From DATENM01 sp045807725 (GTDB taxonomy: Bacteria; Acidobacteriota; Blastocatellia; UBA7656): DNA of 64,000 nucleotides. The DNA lies in NCBI GenBank assembly GCA_045807725.1, contig JBJMGV010000006.1, forward strand, positions 48,890-112,889, written 5' to 3'. Both the position numbers and the translations under genes were made by a program. This document shows, in pieces, positions 1 to 11,000 of this stretch; the stretch's first letter is position 1, and each line of letters starts with the position of its first letter. Below the pieces are notes generated by a model that was not told the DNA's origin, did no database searches, and saw only the letters and a list, made by a program, of their open reading frames with translations.

Positions 1-2123
<2,123 letters not shown>

Positions 2124-2130
2124 AATAATT

Positions 2131-2252
2131 CCAGGATACAGGATTCAGGATTCAGGATTCAGGGCTGCGCCAGTCGCAAGTCATCTGATTCAGCGGTGGC
2201 TTTCCGCATTCGACATCCGAACTGAATCCTGAATCCTGTATCCTGTATCCTA
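2131..2252. repeat. Long intergenic hairpin built from tandem short units
   Basis: The left arm (2131-2163) is several copies of a unit reading GGATTCA or GGATACA. The right arm (2221-2250) carries the inverted units, TGAATCC then TGTATCC. About 57 nt separate the arms. It lies between the adaptor and pump genes of one operon and its right arm touches the adaptor stop codon, so it will be transcribed and could form a hairpin in the message. Confidence 0.75.
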
Positions 2253-3485
2253 CTCTGCTGCCACAATGACGGGTTGACCCGACTGAAGGTTGCCGGGATT
2301 GATGATGACGGTGTCGCCGGTCTTAACGCCTGAGAGCACTTCGACCCATTCGCCCGCGTGGCGACCGAGGGTGACAGGCTTCTCCAGCGCCTTGCCGTCC
2401 TGAATCGTGATGACTTTATCAATGCCGGCGAAGCTGACAATGGCGTTGGCAGGCACGGCGGGGCTGAGACTCTTCGCATCGGCAACAATGTCTGCGCGCG
2501 CGAACGAGCCGGGACGCAGCCGCCCGTTGTTGCGCACCTCGGCCTCGACGATAAGGATGCGATTCTGTTCGCTGATGCTGGGGCTGATGCGCGCGATGAC
2601 GCCGTTGTAGACGTTGCTGTCGCCTTCGACAGTGACGCGCACCTGAAGCCCTGGCGTGATGTTGTGGGCCTGGCGTTCGGGAACTTCAGCGCGCAATCGC
2701 AACGGGTCTATGCGAACGACGTTGACGATGGCCGTGCCCGCAGCGAGGTATTCGCCGATGCTCGTGCGCTTCTCTTGCACGACGCCATCGAACGGCGCGG
2801 TGATGGTCGAGTCAGCGAGTTGCTGACGCGCGATTTCAAGCTCCGAGCGGCGTTGCAAGACCAGCGCCTGGCGGTTGCGTATCTCTTCGATGCCGTCTTG
2901 ATAACGGCTCAAAGCGACTTTGTAATCGGCATCGGCAGCGTCGAGCTGGGCCTGCGCGATGACGCCTTTTTCGAGAAGCGACTTGGCGCGGTCAAGCTTG
3001 AGGCGCGCGTCATCGAGCAGCGCCCGCGCCTGCCGCACGGTGGCGGTTTTCTCAGGATCAACCTGCTCGTCTTTGCTGTCGGGTGACAATCCCACGCGCG
3101 CCCGCGCCTGCGCCAACGCGGCATCGGCTTGCTGCAAGCGCAGGTTGTAATCCTGTTGTTCGAGCTGCGCGATCACCTGCCCTTTACGCACGACGCTGCC
3201 GAGATCAACCTGAATCGTCTGCACGCGACCGGGCACTTTGGCGCTGACGGTGGCCTGGTCCTGCGCCGCCAGTGTGCCCGACACGGTGACGGCGTGCTCC
3301 ATAGGAATCTCGCTAACTTGCGCGGTGTGGACGGAACGCGGCTCGTTGGCCGCCGTGGCGTTCTTAGCCGACACCGGATAGCCGCTCTTGCACGCGACAT
3401 TGAATAATGACATAGCCAGCGCCAGCAGGGCCGCGAGCGTTGTTAGGATTTGCCTTTTCAACCTGACTGATCGAAGAAACAACAT
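2250..3485 (-). CDS. RND efflux periplasmic adaptor (membrane fusion protein)
   Basis: Adaptor of the HlyD/AcrA family linking the inner-membrane pump to an outer-membrane channel. It is 411 residues long. The N-terminus has a lipoprotein-type signal ending near residue 32 (FNVAC), so it is probably lipid-anchored on the periplasmic side. It is followed by a barrel-sandwich segment (KVPGRVQTIQVDLGSVVRKG), a coiled-coil hairpin, the second lipoyl half (STITAPFDGVVQEKRTSIGEY) and beta-barrel domains. The pump gene at 1-2123 follows on the same strand. The ATG at 3485 has AAAGGAG too far upstream (about 19 nt) to be a convincing ribosome site, so the exact start is moderately sure. Confidence 0.93.
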   Translation of the reverse strand: MLFLRSVRLKRQILTTLAALLALAMSLFNVACKSGYPVSAKNATAANEPRSVHTAQVSEIPMEHAVTVSGTLAAQDQATVSAKVPGRVQTIQVDLGSVVRKGQVIAQLEQQDYNLRLQQADAALAQARARVGLSPDSKDEQVDPEKTATVRQARALLDDARLKLDRAKSLLEKGVIAQAQLDAADADYKVALSRYQDGIEEIRNRQALVLQRRSELEIARQQLADSTITAPFDGVVQEKRTSIGEYLAAGTAIVNVVRIDPLRLRAEVPERQAHNITPGLQVRVTVEGDSNVYNGVIARISPSISEQNRILIVEAEVRNNGRLRPGSFARADIVADAKSLSPAVPANAIVSFAGIDKVITIQDGKALEKPVTLGRHAGEWVEVLSGVKTGDTVIINPGNLQSGQPVIVAAE

Positions 3486-3654
3486 TGCTGATTATTCCGA
3501 GCGCTCCTTTAATGACAAAATGATGGGCAAGTCAGTTGAGCATGATAACGGCTCGACAGAGCGCGCAGCAAATCGGTTTACGGCGCATCGCTGCGCGCAC
3601 GGTGAGGTGATCATAGAGGTCAGTACGAGGGGCGGGGCCGGTGCGTTACCTGGA

Positions 3655-3862
3655 AAGCGACGACGCGGCAAATAGCGACGCGGCGACGCGGGGAAAGAGC
3701 GACACGGCGAAGGGGCGATGAGGTGATGGAGAGAAGGCTGGCGCGACGAATCATTCACCGCGTTTTTGCGGATTGCCGTTCGTTGTCGCCGCGTCGTCGT
3801 GTCGCCGTGTCTCCGCGTCTCATCTCTGGGCGCGTTGCTCCTTCGCCGTGTCGCCGCGCCGC
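3655..3862. repeat. Long hairpin of GCGACGCGG-like tandem units
   Basis: The left arm (about 3657-3720) repeats units such as CGACGCGG and CGACACGG. The right arm (about 3779-3862) carries the inverted units CGCCGTGT and CCGCGTC. It fills the roughly 330-bp gap between the adaptor gene and the next gene and runs into the 3' end of that gene. The same unit family recurs at 33768-33881. Confidence 0.75.
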
Positions 3863-4776
3863 TCTTCGAGCTTGGGCGCGGAGAACTTCTGCAAGCGTTT
3901 CCAGAGCAGAGTGAGGCTGCCATCATCGCCGGCGCTAAGAATGCGAAAGACGATCAACTCGTCTGCGCCGCTGTATTCGTAAGGGTGCGGGACGTAGACC
4001 GAGCCGCCGCCATACATCGCCCGCATATGGCCTTCCTTTTTATAGATCACCGAGCGCAGCACGTAAGTCTGATTGACCATCGCTGGCAGGATGGAATTGT
4101 AGAAGCGGTCGGCAGCGACGAATCCTTGAAAGTTGCGAACGTTCTGTTCGCGCGCCACTATTCGCGCGGTCGGCGGCACAAACTGCGCGAGGTAAGCGAC
4201 GCTAGGCGTCGTCGCGCTCAACGATTCGAGCGGCACGTCGCCGAGCCGCGTCATCAAGGCGAGCGATTGCGGCTGGAAGCCGACGACGAGCCGGCCTTCC
4301 TGCAAGCTGATCTCCGACCAGGGGCCGAAGGCGTGCTTCTTTTCGATGAACGAGTAGAACGCGCCGCCGCCGCGTATGGGCAGGATGAGTTCGGGATGGT
4401 CGGCAGAGACTGTGATATTGAACTCGTACTTGCCGCGCGGCAGCAGGCGGATCAGCCCCGTGTGATCCTGCCGCAGAAAGTCGTGGTACGCGGCCTCGTC
4501 TTCAGCCGCCGGCGCGAGCAACTTCTTCTGCTCCTCGGTCAGCTTGCGGTTGTAGAACTGGCCGTCGGGTCCGACCGGCGAGCCGAACCGCCGCGTATTG
4601 TCGCCGCCGTTCGTGTCATCGATCTTGCGGATGTTTTCGAGCCGCCAGTTCTGCGAATCAACCCGCTCGCGCAACACCTTGGTTTCGGACGGCGGCGGCG
4701 GCTGCGCGACAACGCGAGTTGCACACGGCATAAACGCGAAGCCCAAAAAAGCCATCGAACAAAGTAGGCGTTTCAT
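3820..4776 (-). CDS. Secreted protein of unknown function
   Basis: I do not recognise the family. The product is 318 residues with a clear signal peptide (MKRLLCSMAFLGFAFMPCATRVVAQ) and then a soluble, mixed-composition domain with no repeats or metal motifs that stand out. The start at 4776 is chosen because ACGAGG lies 9 nt upstream and the signal peptide begins there. Another in-frame ATG at 4785 and longer upstream options add only basic, non-conserved-looking residues. The last ~15 residues (EERRGDTAKEQRAQR) are encoded by the hairpin repeat, so the natural C-terminus may have been altered by that repeat. It probably acts in the periplasm or outside the cell. Confidence 0.75.
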   Translation of the reverse strand: MKRLLCSMAFLGFAFMPCATRVVAQPPPPSETKVLRERVDSQNWRLENIRKIDDTNGGDNTRRFGSPVGPDGQFYNRKLTEEQKKLLAPAAEDEAAYHDFLRQDHTGLIRLLPRGKYEFNITVSADHPELILPIRGGGAFYSFIEKKHAFGPWSEISLQEGRLVVGFQPQSLALMTRLGDVPLESLSATTPSVAYLAQFVPPTARIVAREQNVRNFQGFVAADRFYNSILPAMVNQTYVLRSVIYKKEGHMRAMYGGGSVYVPHPYEYSGADELIVFRILSAGDDGSLTLLWKRLQKFSAPKLEERRGDTAKEQRAQR

Positions 4777-4903
4777 GTCGGTCATCCTCGTCTGCTTATT
4801 GAGACCTCGACCCAGTGTTCGTGGGCGCATTATACCGCGCCTGCCACACCGGCCCGCAAGCCCTTTGATGAATGACGGCAAGCGCCGCATTCGGCCATCG
4901 CAT

Positions 4904-4932
4904 CTTCCGTTTCAGACAAAACTCTGTATAAT
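4904..4932 (+). promoter_or_regulatory. Candidate sigma-70 promoter for the PQQ dehydrogenase
   Basis: A perfect TATAAT lies at 4927-4932, with only a weak CTTCCG-like -35 about 17 bp upstream. Transcription would begin near 4940 and leave a leader of about 90 nt before the ATG at 5028. Confidence 0.4.
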
Positions 4933-5027
4933 GTCGCTGCTGAAGGATGGCCCTTGACTCCTTCTTCTCAAGCTTCCTTCAGAACGGCTCTACAACAATC
5001 ACCCACCTGCGGAGGAGAGGCACGCTT

Positions 5028-7115
5028 ATGAAGATTGGCGCATTGATGTCGCAACCGAAACCGCGTCTGGTTTTCGCCTTTTCGCTCTGGCTGTTGTTGA
5101 CCGGCGTGTCGCTCGCGCCGAGGGTCTTGCTGGCCGCCGCGCCGCAAGACGGCGTCTACACCACCGCGCAGGCTCAGCGCGGACAGGCGCTCTATGATAA
5201 GAAGTGCGCCTCGTGTCACGGCCCGCAACTCGAAGGCGGATCGGCGGCGGCGCTCGCGGGCAGCCGGTTCATGGGCAAGTGGTCTCGGAGCAATCATAAC
5301 GTCGATGAGTTGTACTTCATCACGCGGACGCAGATGCCATACGGCGCGGGCAACACGCTGACACCGCAGCAGTACATCGACATCATCGCTTACGTGCTCA
5401 AAGCCAACGGCTATGCGGCAGGATCAAACGATCTGATGGCCAACTCCGAGACGTTGAAGCGCATCGCCATCGCTCCGCAATCGATGGGCAAAGAGCAGAT
5501 GATGCGGCCCGCGCCCGAAAGCAAGCCGCAAGCGACGGACGCCAGCGCCAGCTCGACACCGTCCACCGCTTCACCCACGCAGCAAGAGCTGAGCGCGGCG
5601 CAGTCGAATATGAATGACTGGCTGCACTCGAATCACGACTACGCCGGCCTGCGTTACGTAGACCTCAAGGAGATCAACCCGCAGAACGTCGCCCGGCTGC
5701 GACCCACAGGCATCTATCAAGTCGGCGACACGCGCGCTTTTCACAACAACCCGCTCGTCTATCGCGGAGTGATGTACATTACAACGACGCGATCAACGAT
5801 TGCGATCAACGCAACGAACGGCAAGCTGCGCTGGCGGTACGACCGCAATCCCAAGTCCATCGAAATCTTCCCGCCGAATCGCGGCGCGGCTATCAAAGAC
5901 GGGCGCGTCGTCAGGGCCTCTACGGACGGCTACCTCTACGCCTTGGATATGGAGAGCGGGCGGCTGCTGTGGGAGAAGAAGATCGTCGCGGTGGAAAAGA
6001 ACGAAGGCTCGTTCAATGGCGCGCCGCTAATATTCGAGAACCTCGTCATCCTCGGCCTCGGCATCAGCGAGCAGGGCGTCAAAGGCTGGGTCGGCGCGTT
6101 CAAGCTCGACAGCGGCGATCCGGTCTGGCGCTTCAACACGATTCCAGATGACGGTGAACCCGGCTCGGAGACCTGGGGCAAGCCGGACGCCAGGCTGCAC
6201 GGCGGCGGCGCGGTCTGGGCGCCGATGTCGCTTGATGCTGAAAAGGGATTGCTCTATATCCCTGTAGCCAATCCCGCGCCAGATTTTTTCGACGACGTTC
6301 GACCGGGCGCAAACCTCTACACCAGCTCAATGGTCGTGCTCGACGTGCACACGGGCAAGCGGCAATGGCATTATCAGCTCGTGCCGCACGACACGCACGA
6401 TTGGGACGCCACGCAGGCCAGCCCGCTCTTTACGACGAAGGTCGATGGCAAGACGCGAAACCTCGTCGCCACTGGCGGCAAAGACGGACTCTTGCACGTG
6501 CTCGACCGCGACACACACGAGCGCCTGTACGCAACCGCCGTGACGACGCGCCAGAATACCGAGACGCCGCTCACCGTCGAAGGCACGCACGCCTGCCCCG
6601 GCGTCCTCGGCGGTATGCAATGGAATGGGCCGGCATTTAATCCGCAGACCAATATGCTCTACCTCCCGGCGGTGGATTGGTGCGGCACGTTCAAGAAGGG
6701 CGAGGACGTGCGGCACGTGGCCGGGCAAACCTACATGGGCGGCAGCTACGTCGAAGACCCCGTTGAGACGGCGCACGGCTGGCTGACGGCGATAGACGCT
6801 TCGACCGGCAAAGTGGCGTGGCAATATCGATCTTCAAAGCCGATGCTGGCAGCGGTGACGACGACTTCGACCGGGTTGGTCTTTGCCGGAGAGATGACCG
6901 GCGATCTGCTGGCGCTCGATGCGCGGACGGGAAAGGTGCTCTACCGCTTCAACGTCGGTGGGCCGATGAACGGCGGCTTGATTAGCTACGCCGTGAATGG
7001 CAAGCAATACGTCGCAGCGATGTCAGGCAGCGCCTCGGCATTCTGGAAAGCTGCGCCGGGCGCTTCGACGGTGGTGATCTTCGCATTGCCCGACAGCCGC
7101 GACCTCGGCAGGTAG
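5028..7115 (+). CDS. PQQ-dependent dehydrogenase with N-terminal cytochrome c domain
   Basis: Periplasmic quinohaemoprotein that would oxidise an alcohol or sugar and pass electrons through its own haem. It is 695 residues. The start at 5028 is set by GGAGGAGAGG at 5011-5020. A signal peptide covers residues 1-38. A cytochrome c domain carries CASCH at residues 60-64 and a likely Met ligand in QMPYG about 40 residues later. A low-complexity Ser/Thr/Pro linker (about 160-185) leads into an eight-bladed PQQ propeller with repeated AxDxxTGK and GxW motifs. The haem domain is at the N-terminus, whereas classical quinohaemoprotein alcohol dehydrogenases carry it at the C-terminus. The substrate is not known. 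Confidence 0.9.
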   Translation: MKIGALMSQPKPRLVFAFSLWLLLTGVSLAPRVLLAAAPQDGVYTTAQAQRGQALYDKKCASCHGPQLEGGSAAALAGSRFMGKWSRSNHNVDELYFITRTQMPYGAGNTLTPQQYIDIIAYVLKANGYAAGSNDLMANSETLKRIAIAPQSMGKEQMMRPAPESKPQATDASASSTPSTASPTQQELSAAQSNMNDWLHSNHDYAGLRYVDLKEINPQNVARLRPTGIYQVGDTRAFHNNPLVYRGVMYITTTRSTIAINATNGKLRWRYDRNPKSIEIFPPNRGAAIKDGRVVRASTDGYLYALDMESGRLLWEKKIVAVEKNEGSFNGAPLIFENLVILGLGISEQGVKGWVGAFKLDSGDPVWRFNTIPDDGEPGSETWGKPDARLHGGGAVWAPMSLDAEKGLLYIPVANPAPDFFDDVRPGANLYTSSMVVLDVHTGKRQWHYQLVPHDTHDWDATQASPLFTTKVDGKTRNLVATGGKDGLLHVLDRDTHERLYATAVTTRQNTETPLTVEGTHACPGVLGGMQWNGPAFNPQTNMLYLPAVDWCGTFKKGEDVRHVAGQTYMGGSYVEDPVETAHGWLTAIDASTGKVAWQYRSSKPMLAAVTTTSTGLVFAGEMTGDLLALDARTGKVLYRFNVGGPMNGGLISYAVNGKQYVAAMSGSASAFWKAAPGASTVVIFALPDSRDLGR

Positions 7116-7156
7116 CCGCTATTTCGGCTTTCGCGCCACAGGCTGGAGATTTCAGA

Positions 7157-7786
7157 TTAGTTGCGGCTGAGTGCTTCAAGGGGAGTTCTTCGGCCTCGCT
7201 CGGTTCGATCAAAGTCTCTATCAAAACTGACTATGATCAAATTTTCCCGCTCGGCAGCTACATATTGATAAGCATCATCAAAGTCGAGCCTGAAATTGCT
7301 TATGGCTTCAATGATCCGTTGTGTCTCTTGAAGCTGGAGATGAACAAGGGCAACCGCACCGTCTATAGAGCATGTCTGAGAAGCCCTGAAGGGGCGCGAT
7401 TCAATAGCCCAGCCCAACGGGCTGGGTACACTCAGCGACCATTCCACAAGCCCTGAAAGGGCGCAATAGGTGATCGGTTATTGCGCCCTTTCAGGGCTTG
7501 GCGGTTTGCCCCGTCTCTCTCCCAGGGCGATGCCCTGGGCTGTCGAATCGCGCCCCTTCAGGGCTTTCTTTGGCTTTTCAGACACGCTCTATAAAAAGGT
7601 CTTGCACAAATCGACGCAATACCTCAGTCTGGTTCAGCCGGGTCAATATCACGCCGATAGAGTGAAAGGCGAAATCGGTGATGAATAATTGATTGGATGG
7701 AACTTGCCCAAGAAACTGGCCTACCTCGTCAGACCTGCTTGATGGAGCAACCGCTCAAGCCATACGTTGGTGTCCACCAGATACAT
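7157..7786 (-). pseudogene. VapC-like PIN-domain toxin, broken by frameshift and by a hairpin element
   Basis: The gene begins with ATG at 7786, overlapping the antitoxin stop by one base (TAATG). It reads MYLVDTNVWLERLLHQA, a typical PIN-domain start with the first catalytic Asp. A one-base shift then moves the frame, and reading continues as SDEVGQFL to DLFIERV near 7590. The 7368-7589 element follows. After it the frame resumes with ALVHLQLQETQRII and ends with IIVSFDRDFDRTERG and the stop at 7157. Removing the element and correcting one base would restore a toxin of about 135 residues. It is therefore very probably inactive. Confidence 0.85.
7368..7589. mobile_element. Non-coding cloverleaf hairpin element, copy 1 (MITE-like)
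   Basis: A 222-bp element bounded by inverted ends GAGCATGTCTGAG and TCAGACACGCTC, flanked by TATA on each side. An outer stem (AGCCCTGAAGGGGCGCGATTC with its complement near the other end) encloses three hairpins. One is based on CCCAGCCC/GGGCTGGG. The central one has a perfect 22-bp stem (7447-7468 with 7479-7500) and loop GGTGATCGGT. The third is CCCAGGGC/GCCCTGGG. It has no credible gene. It sits inside the vapC-like gene, so it has moved or been inserted. Copy 2 is at 43907-44118. Confidence 0.82.
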
Positions 7787-8004
7787 TAATCGTCTCTCCA
7801 CTCCAACGCTTTTTTCTGAAGCTGCAAGGATGTGTATTGCTCTTTATGATCTCTCAAGACACCAGCCCAATCTTGGCGTAGCGTGCCGGCAGATTTCCTG
7901 CCCCGCTTCTCCAACAAAAACTCGACAAAGTCTCGGACTTCCTGTTGAGAAGCGGGAGGAAGCTGTTTAACCAGTTCTTCAATTGACTTCGATTCTTCGG
8001 CCAT
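7786..8004 (-). CDS. VapB-like antitoxin (DUF2281 type)
   Basis: A 72-residue acidic and basic helical protein, MAEESKSIEELVKQLPP, containing the EVRDFVEFLLEKRGRK segment seen in small VapB/DUF2281 antitoxins. In such systems it would bind and neutralise the PIN ribonuclease and repress its own operon. The downstream toxin gene overlaps it by one base but is broken (7157-7786), so this may be an orphan antitoxin. No operator palindrome was identified upstream. Confidence 0.72.
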   Translation of the reverse strand: MAEESKSIEELVKQLPPASQQEVRDFVEFLLEKRGRKSAGTLRQDWAGVLRDHKEQYTSLQLQKKALEWRDD

Positions 8005-8069
8005 ACACTACCTCATCGACATTTCAAAGCTTACCATGTCTTGCCGCCCTTGAACGATCAACCAAAAAC

Positions 8070-11000
8070 TCAGCGAACCATGAACGTGAAGAAGCGCGTG
8101 GCGGCGACCTTGGCGCGTGACAGGCGGGCGCGAGCGCTGCGAAAGACCTTGCGTTCTTCCATCTCGCCGAAGATCGAATAGGCCACCGGCGTCACCAGCA
8201 ACGTCAGCAGCAAGCACAAGCTCTGCCCGCCGATGATCGTCACGGCGATGGCCGAGCGTTGCGCCGAGCCTGCGCCGATGCCTATCGCTGTCGGAATCAA
8301 GCCCGCGACAATCGAAAGCGTCGTCATCAAGATGGGCCGCAGGCGCACGTGATTGGCCCGCAATATCGCTTCACGCAGCTCGACGCCTTCCGAGCGCAGC
8401 TTGTTCGTGTAATCCACTTGAAGGATGCCGTTCTTCTTCACGATGCCCAGCAGCAACAGCACGCCGAGCGCGCTCCACAGATTCAACGTGCGCCCGGTCA
8501 GCCACAGCGACGCGAGCGCGAACGGGATCGACAGCGGCAGGCTCAACATAATCGTGAACGGGTGCAGGAAGCTCTCGAACTGAGCGGCCAGCACCATATA
8601 CATGAAGATCGAAGCCAACAGGAAAGCGATAATCAAGTTCGTCGTCGTCTCGTCCAGCACTTTCACCGAGCCGAGGAAACGGTACGAGAAGCCTGCCGGC
8701 ATGCCGACGCTTTTGATGATGTCAGAAGTCGTGCGCGCCGCCTGATCGAGCGGAAAGTCGGGCGCGTTGTTGGCATTCACTGTCACCTGAAACTGGCGGT
8801 TGAATCGCTCGATGCGCGACGGCCCAAGGCCCTGCTCTATCGTGGCGATGTTGTCGAGCCGCACCTGGCCTACCTTCACCGAAGGAATCATCAGACGCGC
8901 CAGCACCTCGCGGTCGCGCTGCTGTTCAGGCAATAGCTGCATCGTCACGTCGTACTGCTCGTCGCCCTCTTTGTAGACCGAGATTTGATCTTCGCCCGAA
9001 ATCATCAATCGCACGGCGGTCGCTACGTCGGCAGCGCGCACGCCGAGATCACTGGCGCGCTGGCGATCAATCTTCACTTGAAGCTCAGGGTTGTTGAGGC
9101 TCAAGGTCGGCTCAACGTCGAGCAGGCCCGGAACCTGTCGCATCTTGTCGGCCACCTGCTTCGACAGGTCGGCGGCCTTCTGAAAGTCTGGGCCGAGTAT
9201 CAGCGCGCGAATCGGAAAGTAAGTTTCACCACCGCCGAGCGCCGACGGAATGATAACCTTGCTGCGCAGGTTGCGGTATTCGGCGCATATCTTGCGAATC
9301 TTCGCCGCGACATCGAGGTTCGTCGCTTTGCGCGCCGACACGTCAACCAGCCGCACGTAGATGTGGTTGTGGCTCGACAGCCCTTCGTGGATGAAGGGGT
9401 TGACGAACTCGACTTCAGAAATCTCCTGCTTGATGCGGTTGCTGATCTCGACGGCCAGCTTCGACGTGCCTTCAATCGACGTGCCTTCGGGCCAGTTCAT
9501 CGAAACGGTCAACTCGCTCTGATCGTCGGGCGGAATCCAGTCGCGCCCGACCATCGCGTTGAGCGGGAAGGTCAGCGCGAAGACCGCCAGCGCAATCGTG
9601 ATGACAACGACGCGATGATCGAGCGACCACTGGAGCATTCGCCCATAGACGCGATCTACCCACGCGAAGAAGCGTGAATCTTTCGAGGTGTGACCGTGTG
9701 TTTCGTTTGTGACATCCGTTACAGATTCAGCCGCGCTGTCTACGGCTGCTTCGTCTTTGACCGCATCGCGCTTGCGCCGGGCGCGGCGCAACATACGCGA
9801 ACTGAGCATCGGCGTCAGCGTAAACGAGACCAGCATCGAGACCATAATCGAAAAGGCCATCGTCCAGCCGAACTGGTTCACATAACGGCGCGCGTAGCCG
9901 TTCATAAACGCAATCGGCACAAAGATGATGACCAGCGAGATCGTCGTCGCAATCACGGCCAGCGTGATCTCTTTGGTCGCAACGATGGCCGCTTCTTTCG
10001 GCTCGAACTGCTTCTCTTCGATGTAGCGCACGATGTTTTCGAGCACGACGATGGCGTCGTCAATGACGATGCCGACCGCCAGCGTCAGCGCCAGCAGCGT
10101 CATATTGTTCAGCGTGAAGTCCATCGCTTTCAGCAGCGTAAACGTGGCGATGATCGAAGTCGGAATCGCCACCGCCGCAATCAACACTGAACGAAAGCTG
10201 CGGATGAAAAACAACACGACGAGACTGGCGAGCAACGAGCCGAACAGCAGATGTTCTTCGAGCGAGGCGACCGACGCGTTGATGAAGTCGGACTGGTCGC
10301 GGATGACGCGGATGGTGACGCCCGGCGGCAGCGACTTTTGAATGTCGGCCAGCTTCTTCTTCACCGCGCCGATAATCTTGACCGTGTTGGTTCCCGACTG
10401 GCGGCGCACGTCGAGCGTGACCGCCTGTTTGCCTTCGATCATGTTCCAGGTGGTCGGCTCAGCAAAGCTGTCTTCGACGCGGCCCACATCGTTGATGCGA
10501 ATCGGCGCGCCGTTGACGTTGGCGACGATGATGTCGCCGAACTGGCTGATCGCGTCGATGCGTCCGAGCGTGCGTATGCCCATCTCGGATTCGCCGCGAA
10601 TGATGCGCCCGCCGGGAATCTCGATATTCTCGTTCTGCACAGCGCGCTGCACCTGATTGATCGTCAGGTTGTGAGCGTTCAGTTTTTCGGCATCGAGAAA
10701 GAGCCGTATCTGTCGCACCCGCGTCCCGGTGAGACTTACTTCGCCGACGCCGTCAACGGTTTCGAGCACGCGCTTGATCTGTTTGTCGGCAATCTCGCTG
10801 GTCTCGCGCAGGCTCTTGTCGCCGGCGACGACCAACGAGATGACAGGGTCGGCATCGGGATCGGCCTTTTGAATGATGGGCGGCAGGATGTTGGGCGGCA
10901 GTTGGCGAAGCGCGCCGGCCACCTTCTCGCGCACGTCCTGCGCGGCGCTTTCGATCTCGCGTTCGAGGACGAACTTGCAAGTGATGCGGGCGCTGCCTTC

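Noticed and set aside
2358..3086. A 242-codon plus-strand frame opposite the adaptor gene, and similar long frames opposite the RND pumps (for example 8259-8936, 8985-9677, 10251-11240)
   Set aside because: They mirror strongly conserved minus-strand proteins, have biased Arg/Asp/His composition and no recognisable domains. GC-rich coding DNA commonly leaves such antisense frames open.
7470..7688. Frames starting MIGYCALSGL inside both cloverleaf elements considered as small genes
   Set aside because: They arise from palindromic sequence, appear in opposite orientations in the two copies and lack ribosome sites or conserved protein features.
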